Shown here: positions 1 to 9,541 of the stretch, piece by piece
Layout of the letters: each line of letters begins with the position of its first letter
Numbering within the stretch: position 1 is the stretch's first letter
Source: Cellulomonas fimi
GTDB lineage: Bacteria > Actinomycetota > Actinomycetes > Actinomycetales > Cellulomonadaceae
Direction: 5' to 3'
Assembly: GCF_012952065.1 (NCBI RefSeq)
Contig: NZ_JABCJJ010000007.1
Location: 62,001 to 126,000 of the forward strand
DNA: 64,000 nt
Position numbers and translations under genes: made by a program
Notes under the pieces: model-generated
Database searches by the model: none
Told to the model about the DNA's origin: nothing
What the model saw: the letters and a program-made list of their open reading frames with translations, nothing else

Positions 1-435
1 GTCACCGTGGTCGCGGTCGAGTGGCGCGGCGTCCAGCACGCGATGACGGCGAGCGCGGTGGCCTCGGTGTCGCTCGACCCCCCGCTGCTGCTCTTCTGCG
101 TCCACGAGGACTCCCGGTTCCGTGAGGCGCTGGACCACGTGGACCGGTGGGCGCTCACCGTGCTGTCCGACACCGCCGCACCGGCCGCCGACTGGCTCGC
201 GTCCCCCGGCCGCCCCGCGGTGGGTCAGCTCGGGCGGGTGCGGCACACGCTCGGGCCGCTCACGGGCGCCGCGCTGGTCGACGACGCCGCCGCGTGGTTC
301 GAGTGCCGGACGTCGACGATCCACCGCGCCGGGGACCATGACATCGTCGTCGGCGAGGTGCTGTCCGCCCGCCAGGGCGAACCCGGGCGGGGCGGGCTCG
401 TTCACCTGCGTGGCCGAATCCGGCCGGTTCGCTGA
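1..435 (+). CDS. Flavin reductase domain protein, 5' partial
   Basis: The frame is open from the first base, so the N-terminus lies outside the window; 144 codons remain. The visible part reads VTVVAVEWRGVQHAMTASAV followed by SVSLDPPLLLF, the FMN-binding N-terminal signature of the flavin reductase / DIM6-NTAB family. Proteins of this family bind FMN and either reduce it with NAD(P)H for a partner monooxygenase or act as FMN-dependent oxidoreductases in the cytoplasm. The remainder has the expected beta-barrel pattern (WFECRTSTIHRAGDHDIVVGEV). The substrate partner cannot be told from the window. It runs into a 90-bp gap before the VanW gene. Confidence 0.85.
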   Translation, partial: VTVVAVEWRGVQHAMTASAVASVSLDPPLLLFCVHEDSRFREALDHVDRWALTVLSDTAAPAADWLASPGRPAVGQLGRVRHTLGPLTGAALVDDAAAWFECRTSTIHRAGDHDIVVGEVLSARQGEPGRGGLVHLRGRIRPVR

Positions 436-525
436 GCGCGCCCGCGGGAGCCGCGGGTGCTGCACCGTACAATCACCCGCGCGGGGGACCCCGCAGCGTG
501 TCGGCAGCGGTGGAGAGATTCGCAG

Positions 526-2925
526 ATGGTGGAGAAGACCGAGCACGACGGCGACGTGCTCGACGACGCCCTCGTGCCCGTGGACGCGGCGCTGCCCGCG
601 GACGGCCCCACGACCCAGGGCCAGAACGGCCACGACGCAGACGCCGGAACGGGTCATCGGGGCGCGGACGGAGCCGCCGAGCCCCCGGTGGACGAGGCGT
701 CGGCTGACGAGACGGTGGCCGACGAGAGCACGGACGACGAAGGCGCCGCGGACGGTGCCGCAGCCGAGACGACAGCAGGCGAGCCCGAGCCCGAGCCCGA
801 GCCCGTGGCAGAGCAGCAGGCAGCAGCTGACGACGCTGCGCGACCTGCGGACGAGCCGCGCCACGACGGCGCGCCGGCCCCGAGCAGCGACCTCGCGGGG
901 GACGCCGCTCCCAGCAGCCGCCCCGCTGACGACGACGCGGCCACTTCGCCCGCTGCCCGATCGCACGACCACACGACCGAGGTCATGCCTCCGGTTCGGC
1001 ACGACGACGTCCCGGCCCGCCGCGACGACCTCCCGACGCCACCCCCGCCGGCCGAGCCCGCGCCCTCGGCTGCGGCGCCCGCCCCGGGCGTGCCCGTCCG
1101 CACCTCGACCGCAGCGGCTGCCCGCACCGCGTCCCTGCCGCCCGTCGCCTCGCGGGACACCGACCCGGACGACGGTCACGACCTGCGGGGCGGGTCGCCG
1201 CTCGACGTCTTCGAGGACGACGACCGGCGGCGTCGGTGGCTGCGCCCGCTCCTCACCACCCTGGCGATCGTGGTGGTGCTCGCCGGCGCCTACGTCGGTG
1301 CGTCGTGGGCGCTCGCCGACCGTGTCCCGCGCGGTGCGACGGTGGCGGGCGTCGACATCGGCGGGCAGGACGCCGACGCCGCGATCGCGCAGCTCGAGTC
1401 GGAGCTGTCCCCCCTCGTGGGCGAGCCGCTCCCGGTGGTCGCGGGCGCCCAGAGCACGGTGATCCGGCCGGAGGACGCCGGGCTCGCCCTCGACGCGGAG
1501 GCGACCGTCGACCGGCTCACGGGCTTCGACCTGCAGCCCGGTCGGCTCTGGGGTCAGGTGTTCGGTGTCGCGGAAGCCCCAGCCGTGACGTCGGTCGACG
1601 ACGAGGCGCTGGACGCAGCCGTCGCCGAGCTCGACAGCAGCCTCGCGACCGCGCCGGTCAACGGCGAGGTCGTCTTCGCCGACGGCGCCCCGCACGGGAC
1701 ACCCGCGGTCGACGGCTCGGAGCTCGACACCGAGGGCGCGGCCGACGTCCTGCGCACCTCGTGGCTCACCGGGTCCCGCCCGCTCGAGCTGCCGACGCGC
1801 GTCGTCGAGCCCGACATCACGCAGGAGGAGACCGACCGCGCCCTGAGCGCGGTCGCGCAGCCGCTCGCGCGTGCCCCGATCGCCGTCGCCGTGGCCGACC
1901 AGACCGTCGAGCTCCCGGCCGAGGTGGTGACCTCGTTCGCGAGCTTCACCCCGCAGGACTCGGACCTCGTGCTCGAGCTCGACGGGCCGGCGCTCGTCGA
2001 GGAGGTCGTCAAGCGCACGACGAACCTCCTCACGCCGTCGGCCGACGCCCGGTTCGAGTTCGTCGACGGCGCCCCGGTCGTCGTGCCCGGAGCCGCAGGC
2101 ACGACGATCGACCCGGCGGCCCTCGTCGCGGCCGTCGCGGCGGCCGGCACGGGCGACGACCGGACCGCACGCGTCGAGCTCGTGCCGACCGACCCCGTGC
2201 AGTCGACCGAGAAGCTCCAGGCCCTCGGCATCACCGAGGTGGTCTCCGAGTTCTCCACCCCGTTGACCAACGAGCCGCTGCGCACCGAGAACCTGCGGAT
2301 CGGTGCGGCCAAGATCACGGGGGTTCTCGTCGAGCCGGGCGACACGTTCAGCCTGACCGAGTCGCTCGGCCCCGTGACCGCGGCGGCCGGGTTCAGCGAG
2401 GGCAACGTCATCGTCAACGGCGAGCACGTGAAGGGCGTGGGCGGCGGGCTCTCCCAGCTGTCGACCACCGTGTTCAACACCGCCTACTTCGCCGGGTTCG
2501 AGGACGTCGAGCACACGCCGCACTCCGAGTGGTTCGCCCGCTACCCGGAGGGTCGCGAGGCGACCCTCTACACCGGGTCGATCGACCTCAAGTGGAAGAA
2601 CACCAGTCCGTACGGCGCCCTGGTCCAGAGCTGGGTCGCGGACGGTCGGCTCTACGTGCGGCTCTGGGGCACCAAGTACTGGACGGTCGAGTCGACCACC
2701 AGCGGGCGGTCGAACGTCGTGGCACCCACCACGGTGCGCTCGACCTCGCCGACCTGCGCGCCGCAGAGCGCCGGGAACCCCGGCTTCACCGTGACCGTGA
2801 CGCGCAAGCTCTTCCTCGGCGGCGAGCTCCAGGACACCTCCAGCCGCACGACGCGGTACAAGCCGCAGAACGCCGTGGTGTGCGACGCGCCGGCGCCGGC
2901 GCCGGCGCCGGCCACGCAGGGCTAG
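526..2925 (+). CDS. VanW family membrane-anchored envelope protein
   Basis: A 799-residue protein in four parts. Residues 1 to about 235 are a low-complexity acidic Asp/Glu/Ala/Pro tail, presumably cytoplasmic. One transmembrane helix follows at about 243-266. The middle (about 270-560) contains two putative peptidoglycan-binding-4 type repeats. The VanW domain (about 570-720) includes GDTFSLTESLGP and VKGVGGGLSQLSTTVFNTAY. The last residues are an Ala-Pro repeat, APAPAPAPA. VanW proteins are cell-surface proteins of unsettled biochemical role, named after vancomycin-resistance accessory genes; this one is not evidence of resistance. The ATG at 526 is chosen over an in-frame upstream codon at 457 because GGAGAG lies 8-9 nt before it. 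Confidence 0.85.
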   Translation: MVEKTEHDGDVLDDALVPVDAALPADGPTTQGQNGHDADAGTGHRGADGAAEPPVDEASADETVADESTDDEGAADGAAAETTAGEPEPEPEPVAEQQAAADDAARPADEPRHDGAPAPSSDLAGDAAPSSRPADDDAATSPAARSHDHTTEVMPPVRHDDVPARRDDLPTPPPPAEPAPSAAAPAPGVPVRTSTAAAARTASLPPVASRDTDPDDGHDLRGGSPLDVFEDDDRRRRWLRPLLTTLAIVVVLAGAYVGASWALADRVPRGATVAGVDIGGQDADAAIAQLESELSPLVGEPLPVVAGAQSTVIRPEDAGLALDAEATVDRLTGFDLQPGRLWGQVFGVAEAPAVTSVDDEALDAAVAELDSSLATAPVNGEVVFADGAPHGTPAVDGSELDTEGAADVLRTSWLTGSRPLELPTRVVEPDITQEETDRALSAVAQPLARAPIAVAVADQTVELPAEVVTSFASFTPQDSDLVLELDGPALVEEVVKRTTNLLTPSADARFEFVDGAPVVVPGAAGTTIDPAALVAAVAAAGTGDDRTARVELVPTDPVQSTEKLQALGITEVVSEFSTPLTNEPLRTENLRIGAAKITGVLVEPGDTFSLTESLGPVTAAAGFSEGNVIVNGEHVKGVGGGLSQLSTTVFNTAYFAGFEDVEHTPHSEWFARYPEGREATLYTGSIDLKWKNTSPYGALVQSWVADGRLYVRLWGTKYWTVESTTSGRSNVVAPTTVRSTSPTCAPQSAGNPGFTVTVTRKLFLGGELQDTSSRTTRYKPQNAVVCDAPAPAPAPATQG

Positions 2926-2945
2926 CGTCGACGCGGCGGCGCGGG

Positions 2946-3203
2946 CTAGCGCCGCCGGGGCGCCGCCGGCGGGACGACCTTGCCGAGCGCGATGTCCGCG
3001 GCGTCGACGCGGACCGGGCCGCGGCGGGTGGCGACGTCCACGCCGTCGTCGTCGGCCCTGAGCAGCTCGCCCAGCACGTCCGCGTAGCCGCCCTCGGCGA
3101 GCCGGCGGCGCACGACGACCCGCACCCCCACCGGCCAGGCCAGCCAGGGGCGGGTGACCGGTCCGCGAGCCGTGCCGGCGGCGTCGCGCGTGGGCGGGGT
3201 CAC
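2946..3203 (-). CDS. Stand-alone SH3-like domain of Rv0428c-type acetyltransferases
   Basis: An 85-residue protein starting at GTG 3203. The segment VGVRVVVRRRL followed by YADVLGELL and VRVDAADIALGKVVPPAAPRRR matches my memory of the SH3-like N-terminal domain of actinobacterial GNAT acetyltransferases of the Rv0428c type, where the end motif reads like GKPVPPRP. No acetyltransferase domain follows: the frame stops at once, and the neighbouring DNA is fdxA (divergent) and VanW (convergent). It is therefore either an independent small domain protein or a relic of a longer gene. The assignment rests on motif recall only. Confidence 0.6.
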   Translation of the reverse strand: MTPPTRDAAGTARGPVTRPWLAWPVGVRVVVRRRLAEGGYADVLGELLRADDDGVDVATRRGPVRVDAADIALGKVVPPAAPRRR

Positions 3204-3227
3204 GACGACCGGGTCCGACGGATGGCC

Positions 3228-3240
3228 TCCACCTGGTGGA
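3228..3240. promoter_or_regulatory. 13-bp palindrome before fdxA
   Basis: TCCACCTGGTGGA is a perfect 6-1-6 dyad directly before a TACTAG hexamer (3241-3246) that could be the fdxA -10 box. It sits between divergent genes. An operator is inferred from position only. Confidence 0.3.
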
Positions 3241-3298
3241 TACTAGGACGAGCAGCCGACCGAGGTATCCCGTCCCGACGGCTTCAGGAGGACCGACC

Positions 3299-3625
3299 GT
3301 GACGTATGTGATCGCCCAGCCTTGCGTGGACGTCAAGGACAAGGCGTGCATCGAGGAGTGTCCCGTCGACTGCATCTACGAGGGCGAGCGCTCGCTGTAC
3401 ATCCACCCCGACGAGTGCGTCGACTGCGGGGCGTGCGAGCCGGTCTGCCCCGTGGAGGCCATCTACTACGAGGACGACGTCCCGGAGCAGTGGAGCGAGT
3501 ACTACAAGGCGAACGTCGAGTTCTTCGACGACCTCGGCTCACCCGGGGGGGCGGCCAAGATGGGCATGATCCCCAAGGACCATCCCATCATCGCCACGCT
3601 CCCGCTCCAGGTCGTCAGCGAATAG
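3299..3625 (+). CDS. fdxA: 7Fe ferredoxin FdxA/FdxC (3Fe-4S plus 4Fe-4S)
   Basis: A 108-residue cytoplasmic electron carrier. Cluster ligands are visible as C9, C17, C21 and C25 and as C40, C43, C46 and C50; the second group reads CVDCGACEPVCP. This spacing and the C-terminal segment VEFFDDLGSPGGAAKMG are typical of the seven-iron ferredoxins of actinomycetes such as mycobacterial FdxA/FdxC, which donate electrons to cytochromes P450 and other oxidoreductases. The start is GTG 3299, preceded by AGGAGG at 3286-3291 with an 8-nt spacer. The gene is followed by dapC after 31 bp, the same pairing as Rv1177-Rv1178. Confidence 0.95.
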   Translation: MTYVIAQPCVDVKDKACIEECPVDCIYEGERSLYIHPDECVDCGACEPVCPVEAIYYEDDVPEQWSEYYKANVEFFDDLGSPGGAAKMGMIPKDHPIIATLPLQVVSE

Positions 3626-3656
3626 CGGCGGTGCACCGGACGGCGACCGCCGGCTG

Positions 3657-4781
3657 ATGGGCCTGCTGACCGGGGCCCTCCCTGACTTCCCCTGGGACAC
3701 GCTCACCCCTTACGCCGCCATCGCGCGCGCCCACCCGCGCGGCATCGTGGACCTGTCGGTCGGGACGCCCGTGGACCCGACCCCCGCCGTCGTCCGGGCC
3801 GCGCTCGCGGCGGCCGCCGACTCACCGGGCTACCCGACGACGCACGGGACGCCTGCGCTGCGCCAGGCGGTCGTCGACTGGTTCGCGCGGCGGCGCGGCG
3901 TCGTGGGCCTCGACCCGGCCGCCGTGCTGCCGACCGTGGGCTCCAAGGAGCTCGTGGCGCTCCTGCCGTCGCTGCTCGGGCTGGGGCCGGGTGACGTCGT
4001 CGTGCACCCCGAGACGGCCTACCCGACCTACGACGTCGGGGCGCGCCTCGCCGGGGCCCGGCCGCTGCCCGCGGACGACGTCGCGGCGTGGGTGGGGGCC
4101 GACCCGAGCCTGGTCTGGGTCAACTCGCCCGGGAACCCGGACGGCCGGGTCCGCTCGGTCGAGCAGCTGCGCGAGGTGGTCCACGTGGCCCGGGCGCGCG
4201 GCGCGGTCGTCGCGTCCGACGAGTGCTACGCCGAGCTCGCGTGGGACGAGCCCTGGGCCGGCTCGGGAGTCCCGAGCGTGCTCGACCCGCGCGTCACCGG
4301 GGGCGACGTCGCCGGGCTGCTGGCCGTGTACTCGCTGTCGAAGCAGTCGAACCTGGCGGGGTACCGCGCGGCATTCGTCGCCGGCGACCCGGGGCTCGTG
4401 GCGCGGCTCCTCGAGGCGCGCAAGCACATGGGGATGATCGTGCCCGCCCCGGTGCAGGCCGCCATGACCGTGGCGCTGGCCGACGACGCGCACGTCGACT
4501 CCCAGCGCGAGCGTTACCGTGCCCGCCGCCGACGGCTCCGGGAGGCGTTGGACGCGGCGGGGCTCGAGGTCGACGGGTCCGAGGCGGGCCTGTACCTCTG
4601 GGCGCGACCCGCCGGCCCGCCGCAGGACTGCTGGCGCACGGTGGCCGACCTGGCCGAGCTCGGGATCCTGGTGGCGCCCGGCGCCTTCTACGGCGCCGCC
4701 GCGGCGGGGCACGTGCGGATCGCGCTCACGGCACCGGACGAGCGCGTCGCGGAGGGCGCCGCGCGGCTCCTCGGCGCTTGA
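3657..4781 (+). CDS. dapC: Succinyldiaminopimelate transaminase (DapC type)
   Basis: A 374-residue fold-type I PLP aminotransferase. It shows the N-terminal LSVGTPVDPTP segment, substrate and cofactor residues in NSPGNPDG (156-163) and SDECYAEL (187-194), and the PLP lysine K229 in YSLSKQSNLAGYR. Actinobacterial proteins of this type beside fdxA are annotated as DapC, converting N-succinyl-2-amino-6-ketopimelate to N-succinyl-LL-DAP for lysine and peptidoglycan. The location near dapD and dapE supports this. A second DapC-like aminotransferase at 60657-61892 competes for the role, so the substrate is inferred. The ATG at 3657 has only a weak SD, which fits coupling to fdxA. Confidence 0.85.
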   Translation: MGLLTGALPDFPWDTLTPYAAIARAHPRGIVDLSVGTPVDPTPAVVRAALAAAADSPGYPTTHGTPALRQAVVDWFARRRGVVGLDPAAVLPTVGSKELVALLPSLLGLGPGDVVVHPETAYPTYDVGARLAGARPLPADDVAAWVGADPSLVWVNSPGNPDGRVRSVEQLREVVHVARARGAVVASDECYAELAWDEPWAGSGVPSVLDPRVTGGDVAGLLAVYSLSKQSNLAGYRAAFVAGDPGLVARLLEARKHMGMIVPAPVQAAMTVALADDAHVDSQRERYRARRRRLREALDAAGLEVDGSEAGLYLWARPAGPPQDCWRTVADLAELGILVAPGAFYGAAAAGHVRIALTAPDERVAEGAARLLGA

Positions 4782-4804
4782 CTGTAGGGTGGCCTCGGTA
4801 TGAC
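4778..4804 (+). promoter_or_regulatory. Possible gltA promoter (TTGACT / TATGAC)
   Basis: TTGACT at 4778-4783 and TATGAC at 4799-4804 are separated by 15 bp, slightly short for a sigma-A promoter. The start point would fall near 4811, directly before the CRP-like palindrome. It begins inside the last codons of dapC. Confidence 0.35.
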
Positions 4805-4812
4805 CACGCTTT

Positions 4813-4832
4813 GATGTGAGCCTTATCACATC
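4813..4832. promoter_or_regulatory. CRP/GlxR-type operator upstream of gltA
   Basis: TGTGA (4815-4819), six bases, TCACA (4826-4830) is the full CRP-family consensus with no mismatch, and the dyad extends two more bases on each side. It lies 170 bp before the gltA start and just downstream of the possible promoter. In Corynebacterium the CRP homologue GlxR binds such sites, including at gltA. If the promoter call is right, the position favours repression. Confidence 0.8.
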
Positions 4833-5001
4833 GTGACGGGTGGATCGAGACCGTCCCGATTCGTCCCCGCCCGCGCCGCGCGGGTACCGTAACGCCGGGC
4901 CGACGACGGCCGTCAGGTCCGACCGACTCCGGTCGCAGCCACACCAGTCGTGCCCGGGCCGCAGGAATCGGCGCAGCCCGGGCGACGCAGGAGGGAACCG
5001 C

Positions 5002-6300
<1,299 letters not shown>

Positions 6301-6309
6301 GCCACCACC

Positions 6310-6359
6310 GCAGCGTCCGCACCCCGTCGGGGCATCACCCCCACGAGTGCGGACGCTGC
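6310..6359. terminator. Bidirectional hairpin terminator after gltA
   Basis: A 13-bp perfect outer stem (6310-6322 with 6347-6359) plus an inner GGGG/CCCC stem around a short loop. It lies between convergent gltA and the minus-strand gene ending at 6388. There is no U-tract, as is common in high-GC actinomycetes. It shares its core CGTCCGCAC...GTGCGGACG with the hairpin at 38178-38223. Confidence 0.75.
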
Positions 6360-6387
6360 CGTCTTCCCCACCGTGGCGCGAGCCCGG

Positions 6388-7296
6388 TCAGCCGGGTGCC
6401 AGGGTCAGGCGCACGTCGCCCGGTGGGAGGGGGGCGGTGCCCGACGGCGCCCACGCGGCCTCGGCGCGGGTCCACACCTGGTCGGCCGTCGCGACGGCGT
6501 CGAGCTCGAGCTCGCCCGCCACGGCGACCGACCACTGTGCCAGCGCCCAGCCCAGCCGCGCGTCGTCGTCGGCGTCGCCGTCGCTGAGCGCGCCCGCCGC
6601 GACGACCACGGTGCCGTCCGGGCCGACGCTCGTCGGCACCTCCCCGTAGTCGCGCTGGAGGCGCGCCTGCACGGCGTCGGCCCCGCCGGCGCTCTCGGCC
6701 GGGCCGAGCTCGCACGTCAGTGCCGCGGGGGAGTTCCCGGTCAGTGCGGACGCCCACGCGCGCGAGCGCGCCTCGTGCTGGGCGTACGCGTCCGGGAACC
6801 CGGAGCGCTGCACGCGCTGCGCGGCGACCGTGATCTCGAGCTCCTCGTACCCCGCCACCTTCACGAGACCGTCGTAGAAGGCGTTGGTCGAGTACACGGG
6901 GTCCATGATCTGCTCGACCGTGCCCCAGCCCTGGGACGGACGCTGCTGGAAGAGCCCGACGGAGTCCCGGTCGCCGTAGTCGATGTTGAGGAGCTTGGAC
7001 TCCTGGAGCGCCGTGGCGATCCCGATCGTGACGGCCCGCGCCGGCAGCCCGCGTCGCTCCGCGGTCCCGGCCAGCAGCGCCGCGTTGCCCGCCTGCGCCG
7101 GGCTCAGGAACCAGCTCGTGCCGTCGTTGATCGCGGCACACCGCGCCGTCAGCGTGGACCCGCCCGTGACCCGGTCGAGCGCGACCACGACCCCGACGAC
7201 CCCGATCACCAGGACCACGAGGAGGGTGACCGAACGGCGCCAGGCGCGGCGTCGACGCAGCCGCGAGGGCGTGCCGGACCTGCTCACCCGCGTCAC
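6388..7296 (-). CDS. Membrane-anchored protein with lysozyme-like signature
   Basis: About 302 residues from GTG 7296 (a second in-frame GTG at 7287 is possible). A basic N-terminus precedes one transmembrane helix (SVTLLVVLVIGVVGVVVAL), then an extracytoplasmic domain with ALQESKLLNIDYG, DSVGLFQQRPSQGWG and IMDPVYSTNAFYDGLV. That pattern (Glu-Ser followed by GLFQ) resembles lysozyme/transglycosylase folds. Close actinobacterial relatives are commonly labelled hypothetical or, I think wrongly, heavy metal transporter. A peptidoglycan-cleaving or -binding role is inferred, not shown. It starts 5 bp after the dapD stop and is probably co-transcribed with dapD. Confidence 0.7.
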   Translation of the reverse strand: MTRVSRSGTPSRLRRRRAWRRSVTLLVVLVIGVVGVVVALDRVTGGSTLTARCAAINDGTSWFLSPAQAGNAALLAGTAERRGLPARAVTIGIATALQESKLLNIDYGDRDSVGLFQQRPSQGWGTVEQIMDPVYSTNAFYDGLVKVAGYEELEITVAAQRVQRSGFPDAYAQHEARSRAWASALTGNSPAALTCELGPAESAGGADAVQARLQRDYGEVPTSVGPDGTVVVAAGALSDGDADDDARLGWALAQWSVAVAGELELDAVATADQVWTRAEAAWAPSGTAPLPPGDVRLTLAPG

Positions 7297-7301
7297 CGGG
7301 C

Positions 7302-8321
7302 TCAGTGGTGGTGCAGCGCGGCGTTGAGCTGGACCCCGGCACCCGCGCGGGAGAGCGCCTCGACCGCACCGGTCACCGAGTTGCGCCGGAACAGGAGGTT
7401 GTCCAGGCCGGACAGGTCGCGCGCCCTGACGGTGCGATCCGCGGCCCTCCCCGCCGGACCCGTGACCCCGTCCGGGTCGGTCGCGTCGAGCACCGTGACA
7501 CGGGTGCCGCCCGTGACGTAGAGCCCGGCCTCGACCACGCAGTCGTCGCCCAGCGAGATACCGATCCCGGCGTTCGCGCCCAGCAGCGAGCGCCGACCGA
7601 TCGAGATCACCTCGCGGCCGCCGCCCGAGAGCGTGCCCATGATCGAGGCGCCGCCGCCGATGTCGCTGCCGTCGCCCACGACCACCCCGGCGGAGATGCG
7701 TCCCTCGACCATCGAGGCCCCGAGGGTGCCGGCGTTGAAGTTCACGAACCCCTCGTGCATGACCGTCGTGCCGGGGGCCAGGTGGGCGCCGAGCCGCACG
7801 CGGTCGGCGTCGGCGACCCGGACGCCTGCGGGGAGCACGTAGTCGACCATCCGTGGGAACTTGTCGACCCCGTGGACGGTCACGGGGGTGCCGGTCCGGG
7901 CGCGGAGCCGCAGCCGGGTGGCCTCGAAGTCCTCGACCGCGCACGGCCCGCGGTCGGTCCAGACGACGTTCGCGAGCCGTCCGAAGATCCCGTCGAGGTT
8001 CTGGCCGTTCGGGGCGACGAGGCGGTGCGAGAGGAGGTGCAGCCGCAGGTAGGCGTCGGCGGCGTCGGTCGGCGGGGCGTCGAGGTCCACGACGGTGCGC
8101 ACGACGACGGTCCGCACCCCACGCGCGGGGTCCTCCGTCTCGAGGGCTGTGAGCCGCGCGAGCTCCCCGGCCGTGGCGGCGTCGTCGGCCGGAGGTGCCC
8201 CCAGCCGCGGCGCGGGATACCAGACGTCGAGCGTCGCCTGCCCGGTGCCAGATCCGGTCGCTGAGCCGGCCGCGGTGGTCGTGGTGGCCAGGCCGAGTCC
8301 CCAGGCGGTGCGCGTGCTCAT
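7302..8321 (-). CDS. dapD: Tetrahydrodipicolinate N-succinyltransferase
   Basis: A 339-residue hexapeptide-repeat transferase. The left-handed beta-helix region includes [46 protein letters not shown] and [22 protein letters not shown], matching the actinobacterial DapD group. It transfers succinyl from succinyl-CoA to tetrahydrodipicolinate in the DAP/lysine pathway. The C-terminus ends in three histidines. It is divergent from dapE, which removes the succinyl group later in the pathway. A TAGGGT box ends 7 nt before the ATG at 8321, so translation is probably leaderless. Confidence 0.95.
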   Translation of the reverse strand: MSTRTAWGLGLATTTTAAGSATGSGTGQATLDVWYPAPRLGAPPADDAATAGELARLTALETEDPARGVRTVVVRTVVDLDAPPTDAADAYLRLHLLSHRLVAPNGQNLDGIFGRLANVVWTDRGPCAVEDFEATRLRLRARTGTPVTVHGVDKFPRMVDYVLPAGVRVADADRVRLGAHLAPGTTVMHEGFVNFNAGTLGASMVEGRISAGVVVGDGSDIGGGASIMGTLSGGGREVISIGRRSLLGANAGIGISLGDDCVVEAGLYVTGGTRVTVLDATDPDGVTGPAGRAADRTVRARDLSGLDNLLFRRNSVTGAVEALSRAGAGVQLNAALHHH

Positions 8322-8328
8322 GGCGTCA

Positions 8329-8334
8329 ACCCTA
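8329..8334 (-). promoter_or_regulatory. -10 box, leaderless dapD
   Basis: TAGGGT on the minus strand, 7 nt before the dapD ATG. No Shine-Dalgarno sequence lies between. Confidence 0.6.
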
Positions 8335-8370
8335 GACGTGCGGACCGACGGCCCGGCCCTTGCGGGGACG

Positions 8371-8421
8371 CTCGCCGCACAGGTCGGCTCGCCGCACAGG
8401 TCGGCTCGCCGCGTAGGGTCG
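8371..8421. repeat. Three tandem 17-bp repeats between dapD and dapE
   Basis: CTCGCCGCACAGGTCGG occurs at 8371-8387 and 8388-8404, with a diverged third copy at 8405-8421 that contains the dapE -10 hexamer TAGGGT. The array occupies the position of the dapE -35 region. Confidence 0.85.
8414..8419 (+). promoter_or_regulatory. -10 box, leaderless dapE
   Basis: TAGGGT followed by exactly 6 nt and the dapE GTG at 8426. Confidence 0.65.
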
Positions 8422-8425
8422 GGGC

Positions 8426-9532
8426 GTGACCGCGCCGTCGACCCCCGCCACCGTCCTCGACCCCGCCGGTGACCTGATCGCCCTCACCCGCGCGATCTGC
8501 GACCTCGAGTCCGTGAGCGGTGGCGAGACGGCGCTCGCCGACGCGATCGAGGCGGCCCTCACGCCCTGCCCGCACCTCGAGGTCCTGCGCGACGGCGACG
8601 CCCTGGTCGCGCGGACCCACCTGGGCCGCCCGGCCCGGGTGGTGGTCGCGGGCCACCTCGACACCGTCCCGGTCGCGGCCAACCTCCCGACCCGCCTCGA
8701 GGGCGAGGGGGACGACGCCGTGCTGTGGGGGCGCGGGACCGTCGACATGAAGGGGGGTGTGGCGGTCCAGGTCGCGCTGGCGGCCGCGCTGCAGGCGCCG
8801 ACGCGCGACGTCACCTGGGTGTTCTACGACCACGAGGAGGTCGAGGCGGAGCACAACGGGCTCGGCCGGGTCGTCCGGAACCACCCCGAATGGCTGACGG
8901 CCGACTTCGCGGTGCTCGGCGAGCCGACCGCGGCGGGCGTCGAGGGCGGCTGCAACGGCACGATGCGGGCCGAGGTGCGGGTCCCGGGCGTCACGGCGCA
9001 CTCCGCGCGGTCCTGGACGGGGACCAACGCGATCCACGGCACGGCCGAGGTGCTGCGCCGGCTCGCCGGGTACCGGGCGGCCGAGCTCGACGTCGACGGT
9101 CTCGTCTACCGCGAGGGGATGAACGCGGTCGGGATCCGGGGCGGCGTCGCCGGCAACGTGATCCCGGACGAGTGCGTGGTGACGGTCAACTACCGCTTCG
9201 CCCCGGCGCGCTCGGTGGCCGACGCCGAGGCGCACGTCCGCGAGCTGTTCACCGGCTACGACGTCACGATCACCGACGCGGCCCCGGGCGCGCGCCCCGG
9301 GCTCGACCACCCGGCCGCGGCCGACTTCGCGGCGGCGGTGCTCGCGTTCACGGGCGGCGCGCCCGCCCCCAAGCTGGGGTGGACGGACGTCGCGCGGTTC
9401 GCCGAGCTCGGGATCCCCGCGGTGAACTTCGGGCCGGGCGACCCGCTGCTCGCCCACAAGGACGACGAGCGCTGCGCCGTGGGGCAGATCCGCCTCTGCC
9501 ATGACGCGCTGCGCGCCTGGCTCACAACTTAG
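8426..9532 (+). CDS. dapE: Succinyl-diaminopimelate desuccinylase
   Basis: A 368-residue M20-type metallohydrolase that releases succinate from N-succinyl-LL-DAP. Metal and catalytic motifs are visible: [18 protein letters not shown], the general-base pair in [11 protein letters not shown], and [15 protein letters not shown]. The C-terminal [22 protein letters not shown] and AHKDDE complete the family pattern. It is divergent from dapD and leads a run into the LOG gene, as in Rv1202. The GTG at 8426 has no SD but sits 6 nt after TAGGGT, so a leaderless start is likely. Confidence 0.95.
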   Translation: MTAPSTPATVLDPAGDLIALTRAICDLESVSGGETALADAIEAALTPCPHLEVLRDGDALVARTHLGRPARVVVAGHLDTVPVAANLPTRLEGEGDDAVLWGRGTVDMKGGVAVQVALAAALQAPTRDVTWVFYDHEEVEAEHNGLGRVVRNHPEWLTADFAVLGEPTAAGVEGGCNGTMRAEVRVPGVTAHSARSWTGTNAIHGTAEVLRRLAGYRAAELDVDGLVYREGMNAVGIRGGVAGNVIPDECVVTVNYRFAPARSVADAEAHVRELFTGYDVTITDAAPGARPGLDHPAAADFAAAVLAFTGGAPAPKLGWTDVARFAELGIPAVNFGPGDPLLAHKDDERCAVGQIRLCHDALRAWLTT

Positions 9533-9535
9533 AGT
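9530..9535 (+). promoter_or_regulatory. -10 box, leaderless LOG gene
   Basis: TAGAGT, overlapping the dapE stop codon, followed by 6 nt and ATG 9542. Confidence 0.6.
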
Positions 9536-9541
9536 CGGGGC

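Noticed and set aside
526-2925. VanW gene as evidence of vancomycin resistance.
   Set aside because: VanW-domain proteins are common in Gram-positive bacteria without van clusters, and no vanH/A/X or VanRS genes are present.
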